From Rhizobium sp. BK313 (GTDB taxonomy: Bacteria > Pseudomonadota > Alphaproteobacteria > Rhizobiales > Rhizobiaceae), in the NCBI RefSeq assembly GCF_014193655.1, contig NZ_JACHZQ010000005.1:496001-560000 (forward strand): a stretch of DNA of 64,000 nucleotides, in the 5' to 3' direction. A program made the translations under genes and the position numbers. A model generated the notes under the pieces. The model ran no database searches, had not been told where the DNA came from, and worked only from the letters and a program-made list of their open reading frames with translations. Position 1 is the stretch's first letter, and each line of letters opens with the position of its first letter. Below are positions 16,619 through 27,026 of the stretch, one piece after another.

Positions 16619-17131
16619 CTTTTTTCGTTTGCTCCCCGGCTGACCAACGGAATATCGCGCGCTTCCGTCTTTTCGAATGCGGTGCGACTGGCTTGGAAGC
16701 CGATCGCCATTGGCAATGCAAACTGTATCGATCAGGATAGCGGATCTGCTAATACACGCAAGATTTCATGCCAATAGGATCGAGGCTCCAGGAATTTTGC
16801 TTTCCGTCCAATGGCTTGGCAAAGAAACAGGAAAATCTAAACTTATAGCCGGCTTATCGGCAGCAGTCCTGGACGACAATTTGGGCTGAGTGAGTCGCGG
16901 ATGCCGGAGGTCCTGTCATGGGAAACGGCGATGGCGCTGATGACCTATCCGGGCCTTGCGCGAAGAGCCTCTTAACGCCCCCTGACGGCGGGTGAACCAT
17001 CGGACGCCGACCGCTACGGCCAGGGGCCGGACAATGTAACCGTGACAAGAAATCACACGGAAACTGAGTGACCTTTTGGCTTTTCCATGACAGATTTCAG
17101 CGCCCGCCTAAAATCCCTCCGGAGCTATTCC
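16619..17131. other. intergenic region, nothing clear
   Basis: About 510 bases between the divergent CmoA-like and LysE genes. Short open frames are present but none has a convincing ribosome site or composition. It must hold the two promoters. Confidence 0.5.
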
Positions 17132-17773
17132 ATGCATGAGGCGCTTGCCTATCTGCCGCAGATCCTGCCGGCCTATGTTGCCTATATCATCGCCGTCGTC
17201 AGTCCGGGACCGGCGATCATGGCCATCATCGCGACGTCGATGACCCACGGTCGCAAGGCGGGCATGACGATTTCGCTCGGCATCTTCGGCGGCTCGCTGA
17301 CGTGGGCGATCGCTGCCGCAGCCGGGCTGGCCACATTGTTGCAGACCTATGCGATGGCGCTGGAGATCCTGAAGGTCTTTGGCGGACTCTACCTGCTCTA
17401 CCTCGCCTACAAGGCATTTCGTGCGGTGCGGGCTAGCGGCGACTTGCCGGCTGTCAAGGAAGAAACAAGAAGCCCAAGCTTCAAGTCGCTGATCCTGCGC
17501 GGCTACGGCATCCACGTCACCAATCCGAAAGCGATCTTCGCCTGGCTCGCCATCATCGCGCTCGGCATGCCGCAGGGCGCACCGGCCTCTGTCGCCGTGT
17601 TGATCATCACAATCTGCTGCACAACCGGCTTTGTCGTGTTCATGGGATACGCGATGCTGTTTTCGACACCGCATGCCTTGAAGATCTACAGGAGTGCGCG
17701 CCGATGGATCGAGGGCGCCATGGCCGGCTTCTATTGTTTCGCCGGCATCAAGCTGCTGGCCAGCAACATCTGA
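17132..17773 (+). CDS. LysE/RhtB family amino acid exporter
   Basis: 213 residues, the usual length. Six membrane segments are expected. The N-terminal VVSPGPAIMAIIATSMTHGRKAGMTISLGIFGG is the LysE signature, and NPKAIFAWLAII is the second conserved block. These proteins export amino acids or homoserine lactone-like molecules using proton motive force. I start at the ATG at 17132 because GGAG lies 7 nt upstream; the frame also contains an ATG at 17087 without such a site. It is followed by a strong terminator, so it is a single-gene transcript. Substrate unknown. Confidence 0.88.
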   Translation: MHEALAYLPQILPAYVAYIIAVVSPGPAIMAIIATSMTHGRKAGMTISLGIFGGSLTWAIAAAAGLATLLQTYAMALEILKVFGGLYLLYLAYKAFRAVRASGDLPAVKEETRSPSFKSLILRGYGIHVTNPKAIFAWLAIIALGMPQGAPASVAVLIITICCTTGFVVFMGYAMLFSTPHALKIYRSARRWIEGAMAGFYCFAGIKLLASNI

Positions 17774-17783
17774 GGCCAGGTCA

Positions 17784-17835
17784 AGAGCGCTTCAGCTATC
17801 CGCGGAAAAGCAGAAGCGCTCTATTTTTTGTTTTT
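17784..17835 (+). terminator. rho-independent terminator of the LysE gene
   Basis: AGAGCGCTTC (17784-17793), 19-base loop, GAAGCGCTCT (17813-17822), then ATTTTTTGTTTTT. Confidence 0.88.
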
Positions 17836-17893
17836 CCGAAATTCCGGACGGAAAACCGCTTCACACTTTTCCTGGAATTGCTCCGGCGGCGGA

Positions 17894-19147
<1,254 letters not shown>

Positions 19148-19275
19148 GGAGAACTCTCGTTAGCCTCGGGAAATGGGTGCCTTTCAGGTGGATCACGGAA
19201 CGGTCGTTGTCAACCGCTCCGGGCATCACTTTTGCTCAGGCAGGAGCACGGCGATAGCAGCTGAAAGCGACCAAA

Positions 19276-20475
19276 TTAATGCGAGCTGCGGCCGATGCCG
19301 TCGGCGTAACGCGCCAGAGACGAAAGTGCCAGCACGACGAGCAACAGAACCGGCAGCGCCATCAAAACCGGCGAAAAACCGACATGTTCGGCAGCGAAAC
19401 CGATCGCGGAAGGAGCGACCAGCATGCCGGAATAGCCCATGGTGGTAACGACGGAGATGCCGATGCCCGGCTGCAGCCCCGGAATATTGCCGGCAGCCGA
19501 AAAGGCGATCGGCACCATGTTGGAAATGCCGATGCCGCACAGTGCGAAGCCGATAATGGCGAGTATCGCATTCGGCGCCAGCGCCGCAAGCAGCATGCCG
19601 ACGATCGCAAAGACCGTGCAGACACGCAGCGTCTTGACGGCGCCCAGCCGATCGCGGACGAAATCGCCGGCAAAGCGCATTGTCGCCATGGTGAGCGAGA
19701 AGGCGGCGAAACCGAAACCCGACAGTGTCACCGATGCTGCCTTTTCCTGGCTGAGATAGAGCGCGCTCCAGTCGAGCACGGCACCTTCCGGGATCATGCA
19801 GAACAGCGCCATCATGCCGAGCAGCCAAGGCAACGGGATCAAAGGCAAGCGCGCCTTTGGCTTCGCCTCGTCCGGATGCGGCTGGTCGCTGAGGATCATC
19901 GGCCAGGCGACGGCCAGGAAGAGGACGGAAAGCGCGGTTGCGGCTTCGGCATGACCGAGGACGCCCCAATGCGAGATCAGAAAGCCGCCGATCGCCGAGC
20001 CTATCAAGCCACCGAGGCTCCAGAACGCATGGCACGACGACATGATCGCGCGATGCATCGACTGCTCGACAGAGACGGCATTGGCGTTCATCGCCACGTC
20101 CATCGCGCCGATGAAGCCACCGAACAGGAAGATGGCGATCGCCGCGGTCCAAACACTCTGGGTAATGGTCAAGGCGAGCAGCATCGGCAGCAACAACACG
20201 GCAAAAGCCTTGACGACGATCTTCGAGCCGCGCCCGGCAATCTGCGCACCGGCCATCGGCATCATCACCAGCGACCCCAGGCCGAAAACCAGGATCATCA
20301 GGCCGAGTTCGAATTTGGTGAGTTGCAGCCTTTCGGCGAACTCCGGAATCTTCGGCGCCCAACAGCCGACCGTGAAGCCGTTCATCAAAAACAGCAGGGA
20401 AACGGCTGCGCGCGATTTTGTGAAGAATCCGCTTCTGCGAGCGTGAAAGCTCTCGGATTGCGTCATATCATCCAT
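19276..20475 (-). CDS. major facilitator superfamily transporter
   Basis: 399 residues with about 12 membrane segments. Features are GFTVGCWAPKIPEFAERLQL at the N-terminus, GSLVMMPMAGAQIAGRGSK (MFS motif A region), and FIGAMDVAMNANAVSVE, which recalls the YbjJ/fucose permease-like branch. The GGGGGA ribosome site before the ATG at 20475 is strong. It is 128 bp upstream of ispG on the same strand and may be separately transcribed. Substrate cannot be inferred. Confidence 0.85.
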   Translation of the reverse strand: MDDMTQSESFHARRSGFFTKSRAAVSLLFLMNGFTVGCWAPKIPEFAERLQLTKFELGLMILVFGLGSLVMMPMAGAQIAGRGSKIVVKAFAVLLLPMLLALTITQSVWTAAIAIFLFGGFIGAMDVAMNANAVSVEQSMHRAIMSSCHAFWSLGGLIGSAIGGFLISHWGVLGHAEAATALSVLFLAVAWPMILSDQPHPDEAKPKARLPLIPLPWLLGMMALFCMIPEGAVLDWSALYLSQEKAASVTLSGFGFAAFSLTMATMRFAGDFVRDRLGAVKTLRVCTVFAIVGMLLAALAPNAILAIIGFALCGIGISNMVPIAFSAAGNIPGLQPGIGISVVTTMGYSGMLVAPSAIGFAAEHVGFSPVLMALPVLLLVVLALSSLARYADGIGRSSH

Positions 20476-20728
20476 AAGAAATCCCCCAAATCGGTGCGCG
20501 CAGAATATTTAAATCGATTGAAATCTCAATATCCGAAAAGAGGGACATCGGTCACATTTCGTCTCCATCTGTTAAAACGGAGGCAACGAAGCCACAACCG
20601 CAAATAATATTTCCCGACCCACCTACCTTGCCCATATGGCCTATTGACGGCAAAAAAGTAGCCTCCTATCGGTTGAGCCTTAAAGAATCTTCGACCGGCC
20701 CGCCTCGAGCCATCCCCATGGTGCTTCC

Positions 20729-21655
20729 GTGAAAAACCCTGTCAGCTACGGCATCCTGCTTACGGTGTTTGCCTACATGCTGTTCACCGCCCACGACTCG
20801 GTGGTGAAATTGCTCGTCGTCACCATTCCGGTCTGGCAGATCCTGTTCTGGCGAAGCTGTACCATCCTCGCCGGCTGCTTCATCTTCGAGGGTCCATCGC
20901 TGGCGCAAAAGGTGGCGCGCTCGCCGATCATCAAGCCCATGATCGTGCGCAGCATTCTGCTGGTGGTCGCCTGGACCTCCTATTATTCCGCCGCGCGCTA
21001 CCTGCAGCTCGCAGAAGTCACCACGCTCTACTACGCAGCCCCGATCGTCGGGACAATTCTTGCGACCATCGTGCTGCGCGAGAAGGTCACCGTCGCCCGC
21101 TGGATGGCCGTCGGCGTCGGCTTCTGCGGGGTGGTGATCGCCTCCAATCCGGTCGGCCTATCGATTTCCTGGCCGGTCTATCTGGCGCTGCAGGCGGCTG
21201 TGCTTTGGGCGACCGGCATGGTGCTCCTGCGCAAGACTGCACTGCACGAAAAAAGCCATATCCAGATGGCCGTCTCCAATATCATCTTCATCCTGCTGAC
21301 GGGCACGATGGCCATTCTGCACTGGAAAACGCCGACGACTTACGAACTAGTCCTGCTTTTCAGCACCGGCGCGATTGCCGGCGTGGCGCAGTTGGCGCTG
21401 TTCGAAGGCATGCGGCAGGCGCCGGTCTCGGTTTTGGCGCCGTTCGAATATACCTCGCTCGTCTGGGCCTTCCTTCTCGGCTTTCTGATCTGGGGCGATA
21501 TTCCCAAGATCAACACCTTCGTCGGCGCCGTCCTGATCCTCGGCGCCGGGCTGATCATCATCGTCAGCGAACGGTTGCGACGGGTGCCGGCGGCTTTAAC
21601 GAAGCAGGATCACGATCGCGCAGAACGCTCTCCGGTGCCGCATTCAGGCGAGTGA
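20729..21655 (+). CDS. EamA/DMT-family transporter
   Basis: 308 residues with ten predicted membrane segments in two EamA repeats. The first repeat holds PVWQILFWRSCTIL and LAEVTTLYYAAPIVGTILATIVLREKV; the second has APVSVLAPFEYTSLVWAFLLGFLIWGD. These are drug/metabolite exporters of the RarD/YdcZ-like group. The start is a GTG at 20729; the nearby ATG at 20718 runs straight into a stop and is out of frame. It is divergent from the MFS gene across ~250 bp. Confidence 0.85.
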   Translation: MKNPVSYGILLTVFAYMLFTAHDSVVKLLVVTIPVWQILFWRSCTILAGCFIFEGPSLAQKVARSPIIKPMIVRSILLVVAWTSYYSAARYLQLAEVTTLYYAAPIVGTILATIVLREKVTVARWMAVGVGFCGVVIASNPVGLSISWPVYLALQAAVLWATGMVLLRKTALHEKSHIQMAVSNIIFILLTGTMAILHWKTPTTYELVLLFSTGAIAGVAQLALFEGMRQAPVSVLAPFEYTSLVWAFLLGFLIWGDIPKINTFVGAVLILGAGLIIIVSERLRRVPAALTKQDHDRAERSPVPHSGE

Positions 21656-21993
21656 AGCAGCGGTCGGCGGCAAGCGTCATTATAGCAGACGGCAACTTTC
21701 CGAAAACGCAGCCTCCAGCCTGTATCCGACGGCTTGTTGATCGGGACTCGCCAACGCTGAGATTCAATCAAAAGCTGCATTTTACCCGCCACCATGGGCA
21801 TGTATCTAAGCTCTCCCTTCACCTTATGGCGACATGACTTCCGGCAAAGTCATTAGGGTGATGACTGGACAAGCCCACTCTCTTGGGTCACGCTGCTATC
21901 AGCGATTTCGTGCGATCAGCATTTAACATACTGAATGCCTTCAGTAACCCGAATACCAGTTTCTGGTAGTTCTCGTGAAAGCATCGGATCCCA
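21656..21993. other. intergenic region, nothing clear
   Basis: About 338 bases between the EamA and acyltransferase genes. The GC content drops towards 21900-21990, marking the boundary to the AT-richer acyltransferase gene. No gene or RNA recognised. Confidence 0.5.
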
Positions 21994-23895
21994 ATGAAGT
22001 ATCGACCCGAAATAGATGGCCTCAGAACTATGGCCGTCTTGCCTGTAGTGTTTTTTCACTCTGGCTTGTCCGGGTTTTCGGGAGGCTTTATCGGCGTCGA
22101 TATATTCTTCGTCATCTCAGGTTTTTTGATTACGACCATAATTGAAGACGATCTCAAAGCCGGGCGCTTTTCCATAGTGGGATTCTACGAAAGGAGAGCA
22201 AGACGCATTCTCCCCGCCCTTTTCTTCTATCTGCTTTTGACAACCTTGTTCGCGTCACTCTTATTTTTACCGTCATTTTTCATCGACTATTCCAAGAGTA
22301 TGGCGAGCGTTGCATTATTTATTTCCAATTTCTATTTTTGGAAATTTTCCGGATATTTTGAAGACAGCGCTCTGCTTCGTCCGCTGTTGCACACATGGTC
22401 GCTCTCGGTCGAAGAACAGTTTTATATCTTTATGCCGCTCGCGATGTGGCTGCTTCACCGGTGGCGCGGCGGTCTCCGTCTCACGGCTTTCGCTGCTGTC
22501 GCAGCCGCATCATTTGCCCTTAGCGTATATGCAACCGACGTTGCTCCAACAGCCAATTTCTTTCTCCTGCCAACGAGATGCTGGGAGCTTTTGCTCGGCG
22601 CGCTTCTGGCTATCTGGGGCAGACAAAGCACTCTGCCGAATTTGATAAATAACCTGCTGGCAATTGCCGGATTTTTGGCAATCGTGATTGCAGTTTTCAC
22701 CTATTCGGCAGCGACGCCATTTCCGGGCCTCTCTGCAGCGTTGCCCTGCATCGGTGCGGTCATCTTGATTTACACCGGCGGAGCCAAGCAATCGATCGTT
22801 GCCAGGTTACTGTCGACGAAACCCTTCGTATTCACCGGCAAGATATCCTATTCCCTGTATCTGGCGCACTGGCCCATCGCGGTATTCTTGCGCTATGTCA
22901 CGCTGCGCGAACCGGGAGCGCTCGATGCAATTTTCATCATTGTGTCGAGTTACGTTTTGGCCGTTTGTTCGTGGTGGTTCGTGGAACGACCTTTCCGTGG
23001 AAGGGAAATTATTTCGTCCCGCGGCAAAGTGTTTGCATCAGCCGCGACGGGGCTTTTTGCCGCTTTCGCGGTTGCATACGGAACAATCGCCGCTGGCGGC
23101 TTCCCCAATCGCTTTCCCGCCTATGAGGCACAGGCGGAGATGCTGCACCTAAAGAAAAAACCGCAGGCGGTAGCGGCCGGCGAAGACCAGACCTGGCGAA
23201 ATGACAGATGCTTCTTCGAGAATGGAGACGAGTTTAAGAACTGGAAGCCGGAAAACTGCCAATTGACGAAAACCTCGGGCGACGTCGCTTTTCTCTGGGG
23301 TGACTCGTACGCCGCCCACTATGTCCCGGGTATTGTCGCGAACGCTGGCCAAACGTCTCTACAGATTTACGAGTACACCTATGCGGGCTGTCCACCGGTA
23401 CTCGCCTACTATTCCTATGCCAGACCCAACTGCCAGCAATTTAACCGCAACGCGCTAAACCTCATCAAGACGCTCAATGTGAAGCACGTCATTCTTTCGG
23501 GGAGGTGGGTGGATCTACGTGTCAGAGGTCTGGATTTGCTTCAAGATACGATATCGACCCTCAAGGCGCTGGGGGTGGACGTAACCGTAATAGGTCAATC
23601 GCCGATGTTCGTTACGGACGTGAGGGTCATTGGATTTGAAAAAGCTGCGTTAGGAGAAGCGTCGTCTTCGTGGCCCACTGTAATTGAGGCGAACTTCAAT
23701 GAACAACTGAGGTCTGTATCCAAAGGCGCGACTTTTGTTGATCCAATTGCAAATTTGTGTTCAGGCGGAAACTGTAATTATATTATAGACGGGCAATTTG
23801 TATACTTTGATTCTGGACATTTTTCGGATTTCGGCAGCGCTTTGGTGGTAAAACGATATTTTCCACTTTCTTATAAAAGTGCGTATAACAACTAA
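21994..23895 (+). CDS. OafA/YrhL-type acyltransferase 3 with C-terminal SGNH domain
   Basis: 633 residues. The N-terminal ~350 residues form an acyltransferase 3 membrane domain: YRPEIDGLRTMAVLPVVFFH (catalytic His region), GFIGVDIFFVISGFLIT, FYERRARRILPALFF, and TWSLSVEEQFYIFMPL. The C-terminal ~270 residues are a periplasmic SGNH-type domain with LWGDSYAAHYVPG (catalytic Ser) and DSGHFSDFGS (Asp and His). Such two-domain proteins O-acetylate lipopolysaccharide or other surface glycans. Base composition is clearly AT-richer than the flanks, typical of horizontally exchanged surface-antigen genes. It is transcribed alone. Confidence 0.9.
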   Translation: MKYRPEIDGLRTMAVLPVVFFHSGLSGFSGGFIGVDIFFVISGFLITTIIEDDLKAGRFSIVGFYERRARRILPALFFYLLLTTLFASLLFLPSFFIDYSKSMASVALFISNFYFWKFSGYFEDSALLRPLLHTWSLSVEEQFYIFMPLAMWLLHRWRGGLRLTAFAAVAAASFALSVYATDVAPTANFFLLPTRCWELLLGALLAIWGRQSTLPNLINNLLAIAGFLAIVIAVFTYSAATPFPGLSAALPCIGAVILIYTGGAKQSIVARLLSTKPFVFTGKISYSLYLAHWPIAVFLRYVTLREPGALDAIFIIVSSYVLAVCSWWFVERPFRGREIISSRGKVFASAATGLFAAFAVAYGTIAAGGFPNRFPAYEAQAEMLHLKKKPQAVAAGEDQTWRNDRCFFENGDEFKNWKPENCQLTKTSGDVAFLWGDSYAAHYVPGIVANAGQTSLQIYEYTYAGCPPVLAYYSYARPNCQQFNRNALNLIKTLNVKHVILSGRWVDLRVRGLDLLQDTISTLKALGVDVTVIGQSPMFVTDVRVIGFEKAALGEASSSWPTVIEANFNEQLRSVSKGATFVDPIANLCSGGNCNYIIDGQFVYFDSGHFSDFGSALVVKRYFPLSYKSAYNN

Positions 23896-24179
23896 TGTCA
23901 TTGGGGTGGCGTTGCGGGGAGCACGATGCCTTCTCTAGGCCAATGTTGTCGATTTAGTCGGCGATCCATCGACTTGCTTCCTCGTGGTTCACCCACACCA
24001 TTACGACGGCTTGCCCGGATACCTCTTACCTGCGCGGTGGCAAAATCACGAAACCTCAACCCTTTGAGAAAAATATTCGCAATTGCCCATTTCTTTTGCA
24101 GTTTTCTACGCTTCATTGCCCCAGTTTTTCTGCAATGTATGCGGCATCGATTGAACCGCTCAAGAAACGGGAGAAAACA

Positions 24180-24953
24180 ATGAACTGGTTGAAGACTGTC
24201 GCCGCTGCCGCCCTCGTCCAGGCTGCATTCCTGCTGCCCGCCCATGCCGGCGATAACTTGAAGGCCATCCAGTCCGCCGGCGTCCTGAAAGTGGGGACTG
24301 AGGGCACCTATGCCCCGTTCACCTATCACGACGAAAGCGGCAAGCTCGTTGGCTTCGACGTTGAGATCGCCGAAGCCGTCGCCGCTAAGCTCGGCGTCAA
24401 GGCGCAGTTTCTGGAAGGCAAGTGGGACGGCCTGATCGCCGGCCTCGACGCCAACCGCTATGACACAGTGATCAACGAAGTCGGCGTTACCGATGCCCGC
24501 AAGCAGAAGTACGACTTCTCCGATCCCTACATCGCCTCCAAGGCCGTGCTGATCGTCAAGGATAGCAACAGCGACATCAAGGACTTCGCCGATCTCAAGG
24601 GCAAGAAGGCTGCACAGTCGCTGACCAGCAACTTCGGCAAGCTCGCCGAACAGTCCGGCGCCGAACTCGTTGGCACGGATGGTTTCGACCAGTCGATCCA
24701 GCTCGTGCTGACCGGCCGCGCCGATGCCACCATCAACGACAGCCTGTCCTTCTTCGATTTCAAGAAGCACAAGCCGGACGCACCGGTGAAGATCGTCGCC
24801 CAGCAGGCCAATGCCGATTATTCCGCCGCCATCATCCGCAAGGGCGAGCCGGAGCTGCAGGCCGCCATCAACAAGGCGCTGGCCGACATCAAGGCTGACG
24901 GCACCTATGCCAAGATTTCCCAGAAATACTTCGGCCAGGACGTTTCCAAATAA
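24180..24953 (+). CDS. polar amino acid (cystine-like) ABC transporter substrate-binding protein
   Basis: 257 residues. The signal peptide is MNWLKTVAAAALVQAAFLLPAHAG. The mature part is family 3: VLKVGTEGTYAPFTYHDESGKLVGFDVEIAEAV, then GLDANRYDTVINEVGVTDARKQKYDFSDPYI. The wording resembles FliY/TcyA cystine binders. GGGAG precedes the ATG at 24180. A hairpin lies between it and the permease gene, which usually allows higher expression of the binding protein. It heads a three-gene importer operon. Confidence 0.9.
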   Translation: MNWLKTVAAAALVQAAFLLPAHAGDNLKAIQSAGVLKVGTEGTYAPFTYHDESGKLVGFDVEIAEAVAAKLGVKAQFLEGKWDGLIAGLDANRYDTVINEVGVTDARKQKYDFSDPYIASKAVLIVKDSNSDIKDFADLKGKKAAQSLTSNFGKLAEQSGAELVGTDGFDQSIQLVLTGRADATINDSLSFFDFKKHKPDAPVKIVAQQANADYSAAIIRKGEPELQAAINKALADIKADGTYAKISQKYFGQDVSK

Positions 24954-24981
24954 TAGGCATCGCCGCCAAATTGTGAAAAAG

Positions 24982-25009
24982 ATGCGTCTGGGGTCATTCC
25001 TGGACGCAT
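24982..25009 (+). terminator. hairpin between binding protein and permease genes (attenuator)
   Basis: ATGCGTC (24982-24988) and GACGCAT (25003-25009) pair, followed by TCTCTT. Likely a partial terminator or 3'-end stabiliser for the binding-protein mRNA. Confidence 0.55.
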
Positions 25010-25031
25010 TCTCTTATTGAAAGGCCGCTTC

Positions 25032-25712
25032 GTGCAGCACTGGTCGCAATTGATGTGGGACTCACTGGGCTCGCTGCTTTGGGCGGGACTTGTCTTCACC
25101 ATCCCGCTCACCCTGATCACCTTCGTTCTCGGCTTGCTGCTCGGCCTGCTCACCGCCGTCACGCGGCTTTTCGGCCCGCGCCCGCTCGCCGCAATCGCAC
25201 GCTTTTATGTCTGGGTGATCCGCGGCACGCCGCTGCTGGTGCAGCTCTTCGTCATCTTCTACGGCCTGCCGAGCCTCGGCATTCTGCTCGACGCCTTCCC
25301 TGCCGCCGTCATCGGTTTCACGCTGAGCGTTGGCGCCTACACATCCGAGATCATCCGTGCCGTCATCTCCTCGGTGCCCAAGGGTCAATGGGAAGCGGCC
25401 TATTCCATCGGCATGAGCTGGCGGCAGGCGATGAGCCGCACCATCCTGCCGCAGGCCGCGCGCGTTGCCGTGCCGCCGCTGTCGAACACCTTCATCTCGC
25501 TGGTCAAGGACACCTCGCTTGCAGCCGCAATCACCGTGCCGGAACTGTTCCAGGCCGCACAGCGCATCGTGGCGACGACCTATGAGCCGCTGATCCTCTA
25601 TATCGAAGCGGCCCTGATCTACCTCGTCATGAGTTCGTTCCTGTCGACGCTGCAGGTCTCTCTTGAACGCCGTTTCGCCCGCTATGGCGGCACGCTGGAG
25701 GCGCGGACATGA
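25032..25712 (+). CDS. polar amino acid ABC transporter permease
   Basis: About 226 residues with five membrane segments. The HisM/ArtQ family signature is present: IRGTPLLVQLFVIFYGLP and the EAA loop GQWEAAYSIGMSWRQAMSRTILPQA. It forms the membrane channel of the importer. The start is uncertain: GTG at 25032 has AAAGG upstream, TTG at 25017 and ATG at 25053 are alternatives. The gene overlaps the ATPase gene by 4 bp (ATGA), showing translational coupling. Confidence 0.88.
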   Translation: MQHWSQLMWDSLGSLLWAGLVFTIPLTLITFVLGLLLGLLTAVTRLFGPRPLAAIARFYVWVIRGTPLLVQLFVIFYGLPSLGILLDAFPAAVIGFTLSVGAYTSEIIRAVISSVPKGQWEAAYSIGMSWRQAMSRTILPQAARVAVPPLSNTFISLVKDTSLAAAITVPELFQAAQRIVATTYEPLILYIEAALIYLVMSSFLSTLQVSLERRFARYGGTLEART

Positions 25713-26470
25713 TCGAGCTGTCGCATATCGAAAAACGCTTCGGCGACAATGTCATCCTGAGAGACATCAGCCTGCTGATCCCGGAAGGTACGGTGACGGC
25801 GCTCGTCGGCCCTTCCGGCGGCGGCAAGAGCACGCTGCTGCGCTGCATCAACCTTCTGGAAATACCGACGTCAGGCACGATCCGCATCGGCGAAGAGACG
25901 GCCACCTTCCTACCTGGCAAGAAGACCGTCTGGCAGGACATCCAGAAAATCCGCCGGCAGACCGGCATGGTCTTCCAGAATTTCCAACTCTTTCCGCACC
26001 AGACGGCAATCGAGAATGTCATGGAAGGCTTGGTGACCGTATTGCGCTGGCCGGCTGACAGGGCGCGAGCCCGCGCGGTCGAGCTTTTGACCAAGGTCGG
26101 CATGGCGCACAAGATGGACGCCTGGCCATCGACGCTGTCGGGTGGACAACAGCAGCGCGTGGCGATCGCTCGTGCGCTGGCCCCCTCGCCTCGCGTTCTC
26201 CTCTGCGACGAGCCGACCTCGGCACTCGACCCCGAGCTCGCGGCCGAAGTCGTCGACGTTCTCGGCCGGCTCGCCAACGAGGGCACAACCATGGTGATGG
26301 CGACGCATGACCTGCGCCTTGCCTCGAAGATCGCCACCAGTGTTGTCTTTCTCGAGGCCGGCAACATCGTCGAAACCGGCCCCTCCCGTGCCATTTTCGG
26401 CGCCCCGACACAGGAGCGGACGAAGCAGTTCATCTCGACGCTGAATGCAGGGCACACCTACGACATATGA
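25709..26470 (+). CDS. polar amino acid ABC transporter ATP-binding protein
   Basis: 253 residues. Walker A GPSGGGKST, Q-loop QNFQLFPH, signature LSGGQQQR, Walker B VLLCDEPTSALD and H-loop THD are all intact. It powers import by the two preceding gene products. It matches the GlnQ/HisP class, with a short insertion around ETATFLPGKKTVW. It overlaps the permease by 4 bp, and a GNAT gene follows 28 bp downstream. Confidence 0.92.
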   Translation: MIELSHIEKRFGDNVILRDISLLIPEGTVTALVGPSGGGKSTLLRCINLLEIPTSGTIRIGEETATFLPGKKTVWQDIQKIRRQTGMVFQNFQLFPHQTAIENVMEGLVTVLRWPADRARARAVELLTKVGMAHKMDAWPSTLSGGQQQRVAIARALAPSPRVLLCDEPTSALDPELAAEVVDVLGRLANEGTTMVMATHDLRLASKIATSVVFLEAGNIVETGPSRAIFGAPTQERTKQFISTLNAGHTYDI

Positions 26471-26498
26471 GATCACGATCTTCGCGGCCAAGGCGATC

Positions 26499-26957
26499 AT
26501 GAGCGCAACCTTCTCACTGCGGCCGGCGACCGCGGCAGACGTCGAAGCCATCCGCTCGCTAACGCGGGACGCATATTCGAAATGGGTGCCGCTTATCGGC
26601 CGCGAACCGCTGCCGATGACCGCCGACTACACCGAGGCCGTCCGCAGCCACCGCATCGACCTGCTCGACAGCGACGGCGCACTCGCCGCGCTGATCGAAA
26701 TGATCCCGCAAGCCGACCATCTGCTGATCGAGAACGTGGCCGTATCGCCCGCTCATCAGGGCCGGGGCCTTGGCCGAAAGCTGCTCGCCCATGCCGAACA
26801 GGTCGCGGCATCGCTGGGACACAAGGAGATCCGGCTCTATACCAACAAGCGCTTTGCCGAAAACGTGCAACTCTACCTGAAGATCGGCTACGAGATCTAC
26901 CGCGAAGAGCCGTTCAAGGGCAGCTTCATCGTCCATATGCGCAAATCAGTTGGATAG
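26499..26957 (+). CDS. GNAT-family N-acetyltransferase
   Basis: 152 residues. The acetyl-CoA site is in LLIENVAVSPAHQGRGLGRKLLAHAE (motif A), with LYTNKRFAENVQLYLKIGYEIYRE as motif B. The start at 26499 gives MSATFSLRPATAADVEAI, the standard opening of the fold. It lies 28 bp after the ABC ATPase gene and so is probably in its operon. Substrate unknown; it may modify an imported amino acid, or act on something unrelated. Confidence 0.85.
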   Translation: MSATFSLRPATAADVEAIRSLTRDAYSKWVPLIGREPLPMTADYTEAVRSHRIDLLDSDGALAALIEMIPQADHLLIENVAVSPAHQGRGLGRKLLAHAEQVAASLGHKEIRLYTNKRFAENVQLYLKIGYEIYREEPFKGSFIVHMRKSVG

Positions 26958-27026
26958 CGCGCAACACGCCGGGCTTGAATGTTGGGATTAGGCCGCTTCC
27001 TGCCCTCAAACAAGGCCGCTGCTGGT

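Noticed and set aside
16677..17048. Small open frames between the CmoA-like and LysE genes
   Set aside because: No ribosome sites and unconvincing translations.
19279..20607. 442-codon plus-strand frame opposite the MFS gene
   Set aside because: Extremely Arg/His/Gln/Asp-rich translation with no membrane or domain features; shadow of the transporter gene.
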